From NCBI RefSeq assembly GCF_026241895.1, contig NZ_JAPJIV010000005.1, positions 124,001 to 188,000 on the forward strand: DNA of 64,000 nt, given 5' to 3'. A program made the position numbers and the translations under genes. Positions 20,307 through 29,851 of the stretch are shown one piece after another. Numbering within the stretch: the stretch's first letter is position 1; every line of letters starts with the position of its first letter. The notes under the pieces are model-generated. The model ran no database searches. It saw only the letters and a program-made list of their open reading frames with translations, and was not told the DNA's origin. This stretch comes from Pseudomonas sp. RIT-562. Its GTDB lineage: Bacteria; Pseudomonadota; Gammaproteobacteria; Pseudomonadales; Pseudomonadaceae.

Positions 20307-21247
20307 ACACTCAGGCGTCCGATCCCCGCCAGGCCGTTCGTGCCGCCGCGCAATGGCTTGCATTGCTGGAGTCCGGCGCTGCCAACGAGCAGGATCGGGC
20401 GAACTTGCAGCGCTGGCGTGACACTTGCGCCACTCACGAACTGGCCTGGCAGAAAGCCCAGGCGTTGCGCCAGCGATTTGCCGACCTGCCTTCAGGTCTG
20501 GCACTAAGCAGCCTGGATCGCCCGGACCCGGCGCGGCGCAAAGTGCTTAAGCGCGCCCTGGGCGCGGTGGCCCTGGTGCCAGCAGCGTGGTTGATCAGCC
20601 GGCAACTACCCCTGGACACCTGGCGTGCCGACTTGCACACCGCCGTCGGCGAGCGCAAGAAAGTACAACTGGCCGACGGCAGCGCGCTGCAGCTCAACAC
20701 CGCCAGCGCGGTGGATGTGGATCTGCAGGCGCGCCGAGTCAAGCTGATCGAGGGCGAACTGTCATTGAGGGTGCCGAGTGATCCGCCACTGACGATCCAA
20801 ACCCGCTTTGGCAATGTCGTCGTCAGCCAGGGTGAAGTCTGCGTTCGCCAGGACGCCCGTGGCTGCCGAGTGTCGGTGTACAACGGTGCCGTGCAGTTGC
20901 AACCCTTGCGCGGGCCGGCCCTGGCCTTGCGCGCGGGCCAGCAGGTGAGCCTGCAGGCCGCAGGTGCCGGATCGATCACTGCATTCGATACACTGGCGCC
21001 GGGTTGGCGTGAGGGTGTGCTGATGGCAAAAGACCAGCCGCTGGGAGATTTCCTGCGCGAACTGAGCACCTATCGACCGGGTGTCTTGCGCTGGGAGCCG
21101 GAGCTCGAAAACCTGCGAGTCACCGGCAGCTTCCGCCTGGACGACACCGACCGGGTACTCGCGCTGCTCGCCGCCAGCCTGCCACTGGAGGTGCACTCGC
21201 GAACCCGCTATTGGGTGACGTTGCTGCCGCGCAAAAATAGTGTGTAA
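20303..21247 (+). CDS. FecR-family anti-sigma/signal transducer
   Basis: A 314-residue regulator that would hold the FecI-like factor and relay the receptor signal through the inner membrane. The N-terminal DUF4880-type part is visible in AAQWLALLESGAANEQDRANLQRWR; a membrane segment follows at about residues 79-95 (ALGAVALVPAAWLIS); the periplasmic FecR domain has LADGSALQLNTASAVDVD and the C-terminal STN-like RVTGSFRLDDTDRVLALL. Start GTG overlaps the sigma-factor stop by 4 bases, indicating coupled translation. Confidence 0.92.
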   Translation: MNTQASDPRQAVRAAAQWLALLESGAANEQDRANLQRWRDTCATHELAWQKAQALRQRFADLPSGLALSSLDRPDPARRKVLKRALGAVALVPAAWLISRQLPLDTWRADLHTAVGERKKVQLADGSALQLNTASAVDVDLQARRVKLIEGELSLRVPSDPPLTIQTRFGNVVVSQGEVCVRQDARGCRVSVYNGAVQLQPLRGPALALRAGQQVSLQAAGAGSITAFDTLAPGWREGVLMAKDQPLGDFLRELSTYRPGVLRWEPELENLRVTGSFRLDDTDRVLALLAASLPLEVHSRTRYWVTLLPRKNSV

Positions 21248-21314
21248 CGCCTGGCCCCTTTTTTCGACTCGCCTGTCATTGAAGGCATGTGAACGAATCA
21301 AGAGAGCCTATTCA

Positions 21315-23717
21315 ATGCCTACCGCTTCCTCCCCGCGCCTGCGTCCGTTGTTGCACCTGAGCCTGATGCTGGGCCTGAGTGCCAGCCCATTGTTGATCTC
21401 GCCAGCCTGGGCTGAGGACGGCAGCCGTCGTAGCTATCAGGTGCCGGCTGGCAGCCTGAGCGATGCATTGACCCGATTTGCCGGTTTGTCCGGAGTCAAT
21501 CTGTCGGTGGACCCGGCGCTGGTCAGCGGGCGCAGCAGTCGCGGGCTGTCCGGTGAATTTGCCGTCGAGGAGGGCTTTGCCCGGTTGCTGCAGGGTTCCG
21601 GATTGCAACTGCAGGCGGTGGGCGAGCAAGCGTACATTCTCACGCCGAGCCCGGACGGTAGCAGCCTGCAACTGGCCCCCACTTCGATTCTCGGCGCCAC
21701 CGGCGGGGAGGGTGGCGAGGTGTTTGCCGGCGGCCAGGTTGCGCGTCGTGGCTCACAAGGGTTGCTCGGCTCGAAAGACTTCATGGAAACGCCGTTCAGC
21801 ATGACCACCTACACCAGCGAGGTGATCGAAAACCAGCAAGCCCGAACCCTGGGCGATCTGATCGCCAACGATCCTTCGGTGCGCGCCACCAACCCGGCCG
21901 GCGGGCGCTACGAACAGTTCACCATTCGCGGGCTCAGCCTGTTCAATAGTGATGTCGCCTATAACGGCCTGTATGGCGTACTGCCGACTTACACCATTGA
22001 CATGGAAATGGCCGATCGCGTCGATATCCTCAAGGGCCCCAGCCAGCTGATCAACGGCATCTCTCCGCGGGGTAGCGTGGGCGGCGGGATCAACGTCGTG
22101 CCCAAACGGGCGACAGACACACCGATCACTTCATTCACCGGCAGCTACGCGTCCAACAACCAACTCGGCGGCGCCGTGGATGTCGGTCGACGCTTTGGCG
22201 AAGACGATAAATTCGGCCTGCGCTTCAATGGCGTGAAGCAGTCGGGTGACACCGAATGGGATCACCAGAGCGTCGACCGCGAGATGGCCGTATTGGGCCT
22301 GGACTTTCGCGGCGAGCGCCTGCGGCTGTCGACGGACATCGGCCACACCGAGCGCAATACCGACGCGCCACAGGAGCGTGTGCAGGTGGGCGCCAACGCT
22401 CAGGTCCCGCATGCCAGCGACGTGCGCCACAACTACGCGCAGGCCTGGAGCAAGGCGCGGACCGAGGATACTTTCGGCACGGTCAACGGCGAGTTCGACG
22501 TCAGCGATTCGGTCATGCTGTACGGCGGGGTCGGCGCGCGCAAAAGCAATCATGACTTCCTCCGGCATGCGGTTTCGGTCACCAACGACGCTGGCGATTT
22601 CAGCGTTCAACCCCGAGACTTCACCCGCGACGAAAATGTGCGCACGGCCACGGCCGGGGTGCGCAACTGGTTTCATACCGGCCCGGTGAGCCACGAGGTC
22701 AATCTCGCGGCCAGCTACTTCTACATGGATTTCGAGAATGGCGGAGCGCGCTATGCAGCAGCGCCGAGCAATATCTACAACCCGGTGGACACTCCCACGC
22801 CGGCCAGGCCGACTCGCCAGGATGCGAAGGTCTACACCGAGAACCGCTTCAGCGGAGTGGCCCTGTCCGACACCCTGGGCTTCTTCGAGGATCGCTTGCT
22901 GTTGACCCTCGGCGCGCGGTGGCAGCGGGTGAAAGTGGATGACTGGTCCGACAACATCAAAGGCGCCACCGCCTATGACGAGGAAAAGGTTTCGCCGTCG
23001 GGCGGCATTCTGTTCAAGGCCACCGACAAGTTATCGTTGTATGCCAACTACATGGAAGGCCTGAGCCAAGGCAAAATCGCCCCATCGACCTCGGTCAACG
23101 AAGATGAAATCTTCCCGCCCTTCATCAGCCGTCAGGTCGAAGTCGGCGCGAAGTATGACGCCGGTCCGTTCGCGGTCACCGCTGCGGTATTCCGCATCAA
23201 GCAACCCGCGTATGAAACCAATGCCACCACGCGGGTGTTCGGCCCCAACGGCAAGCGTGAGAACAAAGGTGTTGAGCTGAGCGTGTTCGGCGAACCCCTC
23301 GATGGCTTCCGCCTGCTCGGTGGTGTGATGTACATCGACAGTGAATTGACCCACACCACCAACGGCACCTTCGACGGCAACCGTGCGCCAGCGACGCCGA
23401 AATACAACGTCAACCTCGGCGCCGAGTGGGACGTGCCCACCGTCCAGGGCCTGACCCTCACCAGCCGCGGCATCTACTCCAGCTCGCAATACCTGGACCA
23501 GTCCAACAACAAGGAAATCGACTCCTGGGAGCGCTTCGACGTGGGTGCTCGCTACGCATTCAAGGTCGACGACAAGACCATCACCTTGCGCGGCAACGTC
23601 GAGAACGTGGCTGACAAACGCTACTGGAGCTCCGCAGGCGCCTCGGACGACAGCGAGCCTGGCCTGACCCTCTCGACCCCACGGACCTACCTGCTTTCGG
23701 CGACGGTGGATTTCTAA
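21315..23717 (+). CDS. TonB-dependent siderophore receptor with STN signalling domain
   Basis: An 800-residue outer-membrane transducer. A signal peptide ends near AWAEDG; an STN (secretin/TonB N-terminal) domain follows at about 40-95 (VPAGSLSDALTRFAGLSGVN); then the plug, with RVDILKGPSQLINGISPRGSVGGGI split by normal family spacing; then the 22-strand barrel ending in ATVDF with the C-terminal Phe. The STN domain shows it signals through the FecR and FecI homologues upstream. Sequence resembles ferric hydroxamate/catecholate siderophore receptors, but I cannot name the ligand. The start ATG 21315 gives the signal peptide; the FecR stop is 67 bp upstream, so the sigma factor probably drives a promoter in that gap. 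Confidence 0.93.
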   Translation: MPTASSPRLRPLLHLSLMLGLSASPLLISPAWAEDGSRRSYQVPAGSLSDALTRFAGLSGVNLSVDPALVSGRSSRGLSGEFAVEEGFARLLQGSGLQLQAVGEQAYILTPSPDGSSLQLAPTSILGATGGEGGEVFAGGQVARRGSQGLLGSKDFMETPFSMTTYTSEVIENQQARTLGDLIANDPSVRATNPAGGRYEQFTIRGLSLFNSDVAYNGLYGVLPTYTIDMEMADRVDILKGPSQLINGISPRGSVGGGINVVPKRATDTPITSFTGSYASNNQLGGAVDVGRRFGEDDKFGLRFNGVKQSGDTEWDHQSVDREMAVLGLDFRGERLRLSTDIGHTERNTDAPQERVQVGANAQVPHASDVRHNYAQAWSKARTEDTFGTVNGEFDVSDSVMLYGGVGARKSNHDFLRHAVSVTNDAGDFSVQPRDFTRDENVRTATAGVRNWFHTGPVSHEVNLAASYFYMDFENGGARYAAAPSNIYNPVDTPTPARPTRQDAKVYTENRFSGVALSDTLGFFEDRLLLTLGARWQRVKVDDWSDNIKGATAYDEEKVSPSGGILFKATDKLSLYANYMEGLSQGKIAPSTSVNEDEIFPPFISRQVEVGAKYDAGPFAVTAAVFRIKQPAYETNATTRVFGPNGKRENKGVELSVFGEPLDGFRLLGGVMYIDSELTHTTNGTFDGNRAPATPKYNVNLGAEWDVPTVQGLTLTSRGIYSSSQYLDQSNNKEIDSWERFDVGARYAFKVDDKTITLRGNVENVADKRYWSSAGASDDSEPGLTLSTPRTYLLSATVDF

Positions 23718-23731
23718 GCTCGCGCCAATCC

Positions 23732-23889
23732 GTGTAGGAGCCGGCTTGCCGGCGATGGCGATAGACCAGGCAAAATCGGGGTGACTAATTTGCCGTCATC
23801 GCGAGCAGGCTCACTCCCACAGGGAATTGCGGCGCGCTTCCTGTGCCGCAACACAGATCATTGTAGGAGTGAGCCTGCTCGCGATCGCG
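23732..23889. repeat. REP cluster of three units (two classes)
   Basis: A single GTGTAGGAGCCGGCTTGCCG-type unit (23732-23760) is followed by a CTCGCGAT-family inverted pair, at 23795-23822 and 23861-23889. The first unit has GCCGGCTTGCCGGCGAT in place of GAGCCTGCTCGCGAT. It occupies the first part of the 418 bp gap after the receptor. Confidence 0.85.
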
Positions 23890-24135
23890 TCATCCCATCC
23901 GCCATAGAACCGACCTGGCACCATCAACCCACAAATCCTCGATATTTTGATCTTCTGGTCAGATTTTTGTAACTGGTTGTTTGCCGCGAGCGCAGAAACC
24001 TTTAAAGTTAACCTTTCGGTCAGCTTTGCACTGTCAACACAGCCCTTTGCTCCGTCCAAAAAGGGTTTCTGCAAGACTCGAGATTTCCAGAACATAACCA
24101 GAAGGGCGGGCCCATAACCGCTCAGAGGATGATCC
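23890..24135 (+). promoter_or_regulatory. Upstream region of the Mo-hydroxylase operon
   Basis: This gene-free stretch is AT-richer than its flanks. Two similar sites, CTGGTCAGATTTTTG (23956) and TCGGTCAGCTTTGCA (24017), are spaced 61 bp apart and could be operator or promoter repeats. No convincing -35/-10 pair was assigned. The AGAGGATGATCC before the ATG supplies the Shine-Dalgarno. Confidence 0.35.
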
Positions 24136-26967
24136 ATGTCCAACCGTGATATATCCCGGCGCTCGTTCCTACAGGGCGGGCTGGTGGCGGGGGTGAGCGT
24201 GACGCTTACGCCGCTCAGCACCCAGGCGCTGGCCGCCTTGATGGAGAACAGCGTGACCGTGCCGTCCGAGCAATGGCTCGGCAACAACGGCAAGGCGCGC
24301 TCGCGTAACGATGCCTTGTCCAAGGTGTGCGGCAGCAAGGTCTTTGCCCGCGACATCCGCGCCAAGGACATGCCGGGCTGGCCCCAGCAGCAAGGCCACG
24401 CCATGCTGCTGAAGATCACCAAGGCCGACCGCCTCTACGCCGGTTACGACCTGGCGTGGCTGGGTGCCGACTTGCAGCCGGACCGCATCGTCACCGCTGA
24501 AGACCTGGAGAAAGACGGCATCGTCTTCCCCGAAGAGCACGCCCCCGATCCGCTGTTGCCAGTCGGCAAGGTGCCGATGTTCATCGGCCATCCGGTAGCG
24601 ATCCTGATCTGGAATGACTTCGAGCGCTTCCGCCAGGCCAAGGCCAAGCTCAAATTCAACGACAAAGCCATCCGCTACGGCGCCCAGGTGCCGTTCTACG
24701 AAGGTGATCCCTACGGCAGTTTCCGCTACGTGCGGGTCGGCGGCGCGACTTCGGCCGACGAAGACGAATTCGCCAGCCTCAAGGATTCGATCCTTTTCCC
24801 AATGTTGAAAAACCGTCGCCCGGTGTGGAATTCTCAGCCCAACCTGCACGGCAACCTGACCGAGCGCGGGCTGTTCTACGCCGATCGCATGAAGCAGCAG
24901 ATCGACAGCCCACCAGACAATTGGCTGGTGTTCGACGAGCGCTACAAGACCCCGTCGATCGAGCCGGCCGCCATGGAGCCGGACAACGGCAACGGTTGGT
25001 ACGACCCTGCGACCAAGACCCTGCATTTTGTGGTCGCCACCCAGTGCCCACTGGAGACCGCCACCGAGACCGCGAAGATGATCGCGCCGTCGCGTTTCGG
25101 CCTGGCCAACCTCAACATGCACCCAGGCTATACCGTGGGTTACGGGTCCAAAGACCACAATATCTTCGTCTACTACGCCGCGTTGGCGGCCCTGTACGGT
25201 GCCGGTGTGCCGGTGCGTCTGGCCAACGATCGCTACGAGCAGTTCCAGAGCGGCATCAAGCGTCACCCGTTCGACATCCGCTATCAGCTGGCGGTGGACA
25301 AGACCGATCACAGCTTCAAGATTTTCCGCGCCGAGATGAGCGTCGACGGCGGCGGACGCGTCAACTACAGCCCCTCGGTAGCGGCGGTCGGCGCCACGGC
25401 GGCGCAATCGATCTACTACATGCCGCAGAACGATCTGCAGGTCACGGCCTATCACTCCCGCGCTGTTGAAGCCGGCTCGATGCGTGGCTACGGCACCCTG
25501 CAGAGCATGGCCTCGACCGAGATGATGGTCGACGAAATTGCCGGTCGCCTCGGCATCGACGCCATCGACCTGCGCAAGAAAAACGCCATGGTCTCGGGCA
25601 TGAAAAACACTCAGGGCGCGGTGCCGGCGGGTGCGTTGCGCCTGCACGAAATCCTCGACAAGGCGGCGGTGCACGACGTCTGGAAGAACCGCGACAAGTT
25701 CAAGCAAGAGCGTGAAGCGCAGGATCCGGATCACTGGTACGGCGTCGGCTTCGCCATCTGCCAGAAAGACTTCGGCACCGGTTCGGAAGCGCCGATGGCG
25801 AGCATCGAATTCAACGCCGAAGGACGCATTCACCTGCGCCACATCGGGATCGAGATCGGTACCGGCATGTCCACTTCGCAAGCCATGGTCGTGGCCGATT
25901 TCCTCGGCAGCCCGGCCCATGAAGTGAAGACTGGCGAGACCGAATGGCAAGAGTTGCAGCTGATCACCGGCGGCAACCCGTACATCATGAGTCAGGCCGA
26001 GCAGGACAACCTGCTGCGCAACCCGCGCTGGGTCGGCAAGCTGGCATCGGCCTCGTCGGCGACCAACTCTGCTTATTACTTCAGCCACGCCACCCGCGAA
26101 GCGGCGCGCGTGCTGTTCAACCACGGCCTGTGGCCGGCGGCACTGCAGATCTGGCGCCAGGGCCCGTATGGCGGCCAGGCGAACCCCTACGTGGTGCGTC
26201 GCGAAGACGCGCACTGGGTCGACGGCAAACTCACGGCCAATGGCATGCAGCCGCTGAGCTTCGAGCAACTGGCCAAACACGCCCACGACCAAGGCCTGGT
26301 CACTGGCGCCACCGTGCACGGTTTTAACCGTTGGAGCTGGGCCGAGGCCGAGTACAGCATCGACGGTGTGCGCGAGCGCCTGCCACTCGATGGCCTGGCA
26401 GTGAAATACGGCGACGGCGCACCGAATGCGAAGAAAGCGCAGATGAACAGCGCCGGTTTCCATCTGCTCGATCGGCAGAACGTGCATTACCCGGACACCC
26501 AGCTGAACAACGCCGCGGTGACTTACTACAGCCCGGTGGCGACCCTGGTCGAACTGAAAGTGAACAAGGGCTCGGCCGAGGTGCAGGTGCTCAACCATCA
26601 CTCCTGGGTCGAGTGCGGTCGGGTACTGGTGGAAGAACTGGTCAGGGGCCAGCTCGAAGGCGGTATCGCCATGGGTATCGGCCACGCGCTGCTGGAAGAA
26701 ATGCCGCTGTACGAAGGCGGGCCGGGGGAGGGTGACTGGAACTTCAACCGCTATCGCCTGCCCATGGCGCGCCATGTTGCGGTGTGGCAGCAGACGGCGG
26801 AAATCCTGCCGCCGCTGTCACCGAGCGATCCATCCAAAGGCATCGCCGAAGTGGTGATGATCCCAGTCGTAGGCGCCATCGGTAACGCCGTGGCCCACGC
26901 CATCGGCAAGCGCGTGCGCGACCTGCCAATCACTTCTGCCCGCATCAAGGAGGCCCTCAATGGCTAA
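24136..26967 (+). CDS. Xanthine dehydrogenase-family molybdopterin-binding subunit (isoquinoline 1-oxidoreductase/aldehyde dehydrogenase-like)
   Basis: A 943-residue large subunit of a molybdenum hydroxylase. The N-terminus has a twin-arginine signal (SRRSFLQGG, residues 7-15), so the folded enzyme is exported. Family segments include AVEAGSMRGYGTLQSMASTE, the cofactor-binding EIGTGMSTSQAMVVADFLG, and a C-terminal GGIAMGIGHALLEEMPLYEG and GAIGNAVAHAIGKRVRDLP. It lacks a fused FAD domain, which fits the downstream cytochrome acting as electron acceptor. Three genes follow in the same direction with overlaps. The substrate (N-heterocycle or aldehyde) cannot be read from sequence. Confidence 0.9.
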   Translation: MSNRDISRRSFLQGGLVAGVSVTLTPLSTQALAALMENSVTVPSEQWLGNNGKARSRNDALSKVCGSKVFARDIRAKDMPGWPQQQGHAMLLKITKADRLYAGYDLAWLGADLQPDRIVTAEDLEKDGIVFPEEHAPDPLLPVGKVPMFIGHPVAILIWNDFERFRQAKAKLKFNDKAIRYGAQVPFYEGDPYGSFRYVRVGGATSADEDEFASLKDSILFPMLKNRRPVWNSQPNLHGNLTERGLFYADRMKQQIDSPPDNWLVFDERYKTPSIEPAAMEPDNGNGWYDPATKTLHFVVATQCPLETATETAKMIAPSRFGLANLNMHPGYTVGYGSKDHNIFVYYAALAALYGAGVPVRLANDRYEQFQSGIKRHPFDIRYQLAVDKTDHSFKIFRAEMSVDGGGRVNYSPSVAAVGATAAQSIYYMPQNDLQVTAYHSRAVEAGSMRGYGTLQSMASTEMMVDEIAGRLGIDAIDLRKKNAMVSGMKNTQGAVPAGALRLHEILDKAAVHDVWKNRDKFKQEREAQDPDHWYGVGFAICQKDFGTGSEAPMASIEFNAEGRIHLRHIGIEIGTGMSTSQAMVVADFLGSPAHEVKTGETEWQELQLITGGNPYIMSQAEQDNLLRNPRWVGKLASASSATNSAYYFSHATREAARVLFNHGLWPAALQIWRQGPYGGQANPYVVRREDAHWVDGKLTANGMQPLSFEQLAKHAHDQGLVTGATVHGFNRWSWAEAEYSIDGVRERLPLDGLAVKYGDGAPNAKKAQMNSAGFHLLDRQNVHYPDTQLNNAAVTYYSPVATLVELKVNKGSAEVQVLNHHSWVECGRVLVEELVRGQLEGGIAMGIGHALLEEMPLYEGGPGEGDWNFNRYRLPMARHVAVWQQTAEILPPLSPSDPSKGIAEVVMIPVVGAIGNAVAHAIGKRVRDLPITSARIKEALNG

Positions 26968-27499
26968 CCGTCCGCTTCAACTGACCCTTAACGGTCAATC
27001 CGTCGGCCCGGTGGACATCCCTGATGACCTGCCGATGATCGACTACCTGCACGAATACAAGAACCTCACCGGTTCGCGCCTGGGCTGCGGCCAAGGCATC
27101 TGCCATGCCTGCGTGGTGATCGTCGACAACCCCGACGGCACCAGCGAGGAAGTGCGCACCTGCATCACCGGCGCCCACTATTTCGAAGGCAAGAAGGTGC
27201 GGACCATCGAAGGCCATGCCAAGCGTGATGAGCAAGGCCAGGTCACAGAGCTAAACCCGATCCAGCAACGCTTCGTCGATGAATTCGCCTTCCAGTGCAG
27301 CTACTGCGCGCCAGGTTTCGTCAATGCCGCGACCGTGCTGGTAGAAAAGCTGCAACGCCAACCGATCGTCAAGAGCCAGTTGGAACAGGTGATTGAAGAC
27401 AGCCTGGGTCACCACATCTGCCGCTGCACCGGCTACGTGCGGTACTACAGCGCGACGCGCAACGTGCTGACCGATCTCGGCCTGGTCAAGGAGGGTTGA
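26960..27499 (+). CDS. (2Fe-2S)-binding subunit of the Mo-hydroxylase
   Basis: A 179-residue subunit with two [2Fe-2S] clusters: plant-type Cys43, Cys48, Cys51 and Cys68 (LGCGQGICHAC...RTC), and the C-terminal helical cluster Cys113/Cys116 (CSYCAPG) and Cys154/Cys156 (CRCTGY). It carries electrons from the molybdenum site to the cytochrome. It has no Tat signal of its own and would be exported as a complex with the large subunit. Its ATG overlaps the large-subunit stop by 8 bases. Confidence 0.95.
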   Translation: MANRPLQLTLNGQSVGPVDIPDDLPMIDYLHEYKNLTGSRLGCGQGICHACVVIVDNPDGTSEEVRTCITGAHYFEGKKVRTIEGHAKRDEQGQVTELNPIQQRFVDEFAFQCSYCAPGFVNAATVLVEKLQRQPIVKSQLEQVIEDSLGHHICRCTGYVRYYSATRNVLTDLGLVKEG

Positions 27500-27501
27500 G
27501 C

Positions 27502-28737
27502 ATGAACAATAAACTTTCCCGCCTGGCATTGGCGGTCGGCCTGGCTGCGCCAGTGTTGCTGGCCCACGCCGATGATCAGGTCAAGCGCGGCGAATACCTC
27601 GCACGCGCGGCCGACTGCATGGCTTGCCACACCGCCCCGGGTGGCGCGCCATACGCAGGCGGTCTGCCGATCGTCTCGCCGTTCGGTACCATCTATGGCA
27701 CCAACATCACGCCGAGCAAGGAGCACGGCATCGGTCAGTACAGCGATGAAGAATTCTTCGCTGCGCTCACCGAAGGCAAGCGTCGCGATGGCGCCAACCT
27801 GTACCCGGCGATGCCGTACACCTCCTATCACCTGATGCCCCGTGAAGACTCCGACGCGATTCACGCCTACCTGAAAACCATCGAACCCATCGAGCGCGCC
27901 GCGCCGGTGACCAGCCTGAGTTTTCCGTTCAACGTGCGTCTGGGCCTGACGGGCTGGAACATGCTGTACGGCAAGGACGTCAAGCTGGCGTCCACCGAGG
28001 GCAAAAGCGAGGCGTTCAAGCGCGGCCAGTACATGGTCGACGTGCTCGGCCACTGCGGCGAGTGCCACACCCCACGCGGCTTGCCCGGTGCCATGCAGCA
28101 GGACAAACGCATGACCGGCGGCGTGCTCAACGGCTACCTGGCGCCGAGCCTGCTGGCTGACGACCTGGCGAACCGTGGCTGGAACCACCAGGACCTGAGC
28201 TCGTTCCTCAAGCACGGCATGAGCGCCCAGGGCACCATGTTCAACGAGATGTTCCCGGTGTTCCACAACAGCACCCAGGGCCTGACTGATCCGGACCTGG
28301 CGGCGATGGCTACCTACCTGCTCGGCGATCAGCCGCCGGCAGCGAAAGTGCTGACCGAAGTACCTCTGGACAAGTTGAGCGCCAGCGCCCAGCGCGGTCG
28401 CCAGGAATACCTCAACGTCTGCGCCGGCTGTCATGCGGTGGAGGGCGAGGGCAAACCGCACATCGCGGTGGCCATGCGTGGCAACACCACGCTGCGCCTG
28501 GACGACCCGCGCAATCTGCTGCGGGTGATCGAGGATGGCATCGGCGAGCAGCAATTCGTCGGCTTCGAGCGTATGCAGCCGATGCCGGGTTTTGCCGACA
28601 AACTCAGCCCTGGTCAGCTGACCGACCTGCTCAATTACCTGCGTCAGGGCTGGGGTGGTCAATCGGCTGAACTGGCTGTCGGCGACGTGCAGAAGCTGCA
28701 GGCGGACGCTCCTCCAACCGAACACAAGGTGCATTGA
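27502..28737 (+). CDS. Three-haem cytochrome c subunit
   Basis: A 411-residue periplasmic cytochrome with a Sec signal peptide ending near LLAHADD. Three CxxCH sites are visible: Cys39-Cys42 (CMACH), Cys185-Cys188 (CGECH) and Cys307-Cys310 (CAGCH), as in the cytochrome subunits of membrane alcohol dehydrogenases. It would pass electrons from the Mo-hydroxylase to the respiratory chain. A TTG two codons upstream, inside the preceding stop, is possible, but ATG 27502 follows an AAGGAGG Shine-Dalgarno with normal spacing. Confidence 0.94.
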   Translation: MNNKLSRLALAVGLAAPVLLAHADDQVKRGEYLARAADCMACHTAPGGAPYAGGLPIVSPFGTIYGTNITPSKEHGIGQYSDEEFFAALTEGKRRDGANLYPAMPYTSYHLMPREDSDAIHAYLKTIEPIERAAPVTSLSFPFNVRLGLTGWNMLYGKDVKLASTEGKSEAFKRGQYMVDVLGHCGECHTPRGLPGAMQQDKRMTGGVLNGYLAPSLLADDLANRGWNHQDLSSFLKHGMSAQGTMFNEMFPVFHNSTQGLTDPDLAAMATYLLGDQPPAAKVLTEVPLDKLSASAQRGRQEYLNVCAGCHAVEGEGKPHIAVAMRGNTTLRLDDPRNLLRVIEDGIGEQQFVGFERMQPMPGFADKLSPGQLTDLLNYLRQGWGGQSAELAVGDVQKLQADAPPTEHKVH

Positions 28738-28738
28738 T

Positions 28739-29710
28739 ATGCAGCATCTGGACTTGCAAGTGGTACGGCGCGCGCTGCAATGGTCGATTGCCGGCCAGCA
28801 GGTCTGGCTATGCACGGTGCTCGCCACCTATGGCTCGGCGCCTCGCGCGCCTGGCTCGTTGCTGGCGGTGAACGGCGAGGGGCAATGGATCGGCTCGCTG
28901 TCGGGTGGTTGCGTCGAAGAGGACTTTCTTGAGCGCGTTGCTGAAGGCGCATTCGAGCAAGCCGTGTGCGTGGTTCGGTACGGCGAAGGCGATGATCCGC
29001 GCTCGCGCATCAGCCTGCCTTGTGGCGGGATTCTTGACGTGCTGGTGGAGAAGCTTGAGCCGGCCTGCGAGGTTCAGGCGCACCTGCGGGAGTTGGAATC
29101 GGCGTTGCTCGGCCAGCGACGATTGATCCGCGAAGTCGATCTGGCCAGCGGTGCCCGCGAGCTGTTCGCGGACAGGGAGCAGGGTGTGCGCATCGAGCGC
29201 GAAGTCGATCGGGTTCGGGTGCGCATCGGCGCCGCCCAGCGCTTGTTGCTGGCGGGCTATTCGAGTGTCGCCCAGGCCTGTGCAGAGTTTGCCGTGGGCC
29301 TTGGGTTTGAAGTTATTCTCTGCGATCCGCGCGATGAAGTGCTCGAAGGCGTGGTGCTGGAGAACGTCGAGATCTGCCGGCAATTGCCCTCGATGTTCAT
29401 CGCCGACGGCGGCTGCCACAGCGACACCGCGGTCGTGGCGTTAACCCACGACCCACGCATCGATGACCTGGCGATGATGGAGGCGGTGCGCACTGACGCG
29501 TTCTACATCGGCGTCATGGGCTCGGTACAAACCTCGCAGAAACGCTTCGAACGTTTGCGCCGCATTGGTGGGCTGGGCGATGCCGACCTGGCGCGAATCC
29601 ACGCGCCGATCGGCCTCAACCTGGGCAGCAAGACCCCCGCAGAAATCGCCCTGGCGGTACTCGCCGACATCCTGCGAATCCGTAGCGGCATCCCTCGCGA
29701 TCGAATCTAG
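28739..29710 (+). CDS. XdhC/CoxI-family molybdenum hydroxylase maturation factor
   Basis: A 323-residue protein of the XdhC family, which binds and delivers sulfurated molybdenum cofactor to xanthine dehydrogenase-type enzymes. The XdhC N-terminal segment (VLATYGSAPRAPGSLLAVN, SLSGGCVEEDFLE) and the C-terminal Rossmann part (LLLAGYSSVAQACAEFAVGLG; YIGVMGSVQTSQKRFERL) are visible. The ATG overlaps the cytochrome stop (TGATATG). Co-transcription with the three structural genes supports a dedicated maturation role. Confidence 0.92.
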   Translation: MQHLDLQVVRRALQWSIAGQQVWLCTVLATYGSAPRAPGSLLAVNGEGQWIGSLSGGCVEEDFLERVAEGAFEQAVCVVRYGEGDDPRSRISLPCGGILDVLVEKLEPACEVQAHLRELESALLGQRRLIREVDLASGARELFADREQGVRIEREVDRVRVRIGAAQRLLLAGYSSVAQACAEFAVGLGFEVILCDPRDEVLEGVVLENVEICRQLPSMFIADGGCHSDTAVVALTHDPRIDDLAMMEAVRTDAFYIGVMGSVQTSQKRFERLRRIGGLGDADLARIHAPIGLNLGSKTPAEIALAVLADILRIRSGIPRDRI

Positions 29711-29740
29711 ACGCCAATCCACCTGTGGAGAAACGATTGC

Positions 29741-29834
29741 ACCTGTAGGAGTGAGCCTGCTCGCGATAGGGCACTCACAGGCAACGTTGATGTTGCATGT
29801 GCTGGCCTCATCGCGAGCAGGCTCACTCTTGCAG
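29741..29834. repeat. REP doublet (REPIN), CTCGCGAT family
   Basis: ACCTGTAGGAGTGAGCCTGC... and the inverted TCATCGCGAGCAGGCTCACT... lie between the convergent XdhC-like gene and the FAD oxidoreductase gene, where they may help end both transcripts. Confidence 0.88.
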
Positions 29835-29851
29835 TGGGTTTGCAGCGCAGG

